Assembly (NCBI GenBank): GCA_013151975.1
Contig: JAADHG010000306.1
Coordinates: 1-6,096, forward strand
DNA: 6,096 bases
Reading direction: 5' to 3'
Source: Chlorobiota bacterium
Lineage (GTDB): Bacteria > Bacteroidota > Bacteroidia > Flavobacteriales > Flavobacteriaceae
Under the pieces are notes generated by a model, which was given only the letters and a program-made list of their open reading frames with translations, did not search any database and was not told the origin of the DNA. Below, in pieces: positions 5,210-6,096 of this stretch; position 1 is the stretch's first letter, and every line of letters begins with the position of its first letter. Made by a program: the position numbers and the translations under genes.

Positions 5210-6096
5210 ATGAATAAAATAGTACTATTTGCAATAATAATTTTCACTCAAAATATGTTTTCACAATCTTATAAAAAGTCCGAACCCTTTACACATACTT
5301 TTTCTATTGTCGCTAGAGATTCGGTTACTGGAGATATAGGTGTTGCTGTACAATCACATTGGTTTAGTGTTGGCTCTACGGTAACTTATGCTAAAGCTGG
5401 AGTAGGTGTTGTAGCTACACAATCTTTAGTCAATCCAAGTTATGGACCAAAAGGATTGGCATTAATGAAACAAGGTTTGTCTCCTCAACAAGCTCTGGAT
5501 GTTTTAATTGAAAATGATTCAGGCGAAATGTACAGACAAGTCGCTTTTTTAAATGTAAAAGGTGAAGTTGCTACACATACAGGAAGCTTATGCATTGCCG
5601 AAGCTGGCCACAGACAAGGTAAAAACTTTTCTGTTCAAGCAAATATGATGTTAAATAATACAGTTTGGGATGCTATGGCAACAGCTTTCGAAACTACAAA
5701 TGGAAGTTTAAGCGAACGCATATTAGCAGTATTAAAAGCTGCTCAAAACGAAAAAGGAGATATTCGAGGTAAACAATCGGCTGCTATATTAATTGTTAGA
5801 GGAGAAGCAACAGGAAATGCTTGGGAAGATACTATTATGGATTTACGTGTAGAAGATAACCCAAACCCTATTCAAGAATTAGAGCGATTAATAAAGATTC
5901 ATAAAGCTTATGATTTTATGAATAAAGGTGATTTGGCTATGGAAGATGGAAACTCTAAAAAAGCAGAACAATTATATTTAGAAGCACAAAATTTATTCCC
6001 AGAGAATATTGAAATGAAATATTGGTATGCTATAAATTTATTAAATAATAAAGATTTTGAAAAAGCAAAACCAATTTTAAAATCTATTTTTAAAGC
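5210..6096 (+). CDS. Secreted DUF1028 (Ntn-hydrolase-like) protein with C-terminal TPR, 3' end cut by window edge
   Basis: The frame is open from the ATG at 5210 to the window end (295 codons seen). A Sec signal peptide covers about residues 1-19 (MNKIVLFAIIIF...FSQ). The DUF1028 domain spans about 28-215: HTFSIVARDSVTGDIGVAVQSHWFSVGS at 29-56 in outline, AKAGVGVVATQSLVNPSYGPKG (61-82), and the closing DLRVEDNPNPIQELERL (211-227). The family has an Ntn-hydrolase-like fold, but its reaction is not established. From about 228 onward the sequence becomes helical and TPR-like: a first repeat at 240-265 (GDLAMEDGNSKKAEQLYLEAQNLFPEN in outline) and a second beginning with MKYWYAINLLNNKDFEKAKPIL. 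This part may bind proteins and continues past the edge. The start is fixed by the signal peptide. The upstream gene (purB) is divergent, so the DUF1028 gene has its own promoter, which I could not locate with confidence. Confidence 0.9.
   Translation, partial: MNKIVLFAIIIFTQNMFSQSYKKSEPFTHTFSIVARDSVTGDIGVAVQSHWFSVGSTVTYAKAGVGVVATQSLVNPSYGPKGLALMKQGLSPQQALDVLIENDSGEMYRQVAFLNVKGEVATHTGSLCIAEAGHRQGKNFSVQANMMLNNTVWDAMATAFETTNGSLSERILAVLKAAQNEKGDIRGKQSAAILIVRGEATGNAWEDTIMDLRVEDNPNPIQELERLIKIHKAYDFMNKGDLAMEDGNSKKAEQLYLEAQNLFPENIEMKYWYAINLLNNKDFEKAKPILKSIFK

Noticed and set aside
1..6096. CRISPR array, tRNA, rRNA, insertion sequence or phage gene
   Set aside because: No regularly spaced long repeats, no cloverleaf-like sequence, and no transposase or integrase motif was seen on either strand by eye.

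Overview
The window looks like chromosomal DNA from a member of the Flavobacteriaceae (phylum Bacteroidota). It is AT-rich, with A/T-biased codons throughout. Promoter-like boxes fit the Bacteroidota -7 consensus TAnnTTTG, and Shine-Dalgarno sequences are weak or absent. Two genes carry lipoprotein signals of the Bacteroidota kind, and the gene families present (DUF4252 pair, DUF1028-TPR, surface-type S41 peptidase) are typical of flavobacteria. Seven protein genes are visible and none is visibly broken. The first and last run off the window edges, which leaves them without a stop codon here.

Layout. (1) 1-1067, minus: the N-terminal part of an S41-family (C-terminal processing peptidase-like) lipoprotein, cut by the left edge just after its catalytic serine. 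(2) 1068-1303: a 236-base divergent intergenic region with a good candidate promoter for the rightward operon and an unusual density of short inverted repeats. (3) 1304-3458, plus: a four-gene operon made of an ECF sigma factor, an overlapping single-pass membrane protein that is its probable anti-sigma factor, a secreted DUF4252 protein and a DUF4252 lipoprotein. (4) About 3510-3556: a strong bidirectional rho-independent terminator. (5) 3533-5064, minus: purB (adenylosuccinate lyase), followed by a 62-residue two-helix membrane protein whose start codon overlaps the purB stop codon. The last codons of the small gene lie inside the terminator hairpin. (6) 5065-5209: a short divergent spacer with an ACGATTT-type repeat and a candidate purB -7 box. 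(7) 5210-6096, plus: a secreted DUF1028 (Ntn-hydrolase-like fold) protein with a C-terminal TPR-like segment, cut by the right edge.

How the genes may work together. The sigma/anti-sigma/DUF4252/DUF4252 block reads as a self-contained envelope-signalling cassette: cytoplasmic sigma factor, inner-membrane regulator, and two related periplasmic or membrane-anchored proteins that could be sensor ligands or the main output. The role of DUF4252 is not established, so this is inference from gene order and predicted location. It is the part of the window most likely to hold undescribed biology. PurB is housekeeping purine synthesis, and its small membrane-protein partner is unexplained. No rRNA, tRNA, CRISPR array, insertion sequence or phage gene was seen.
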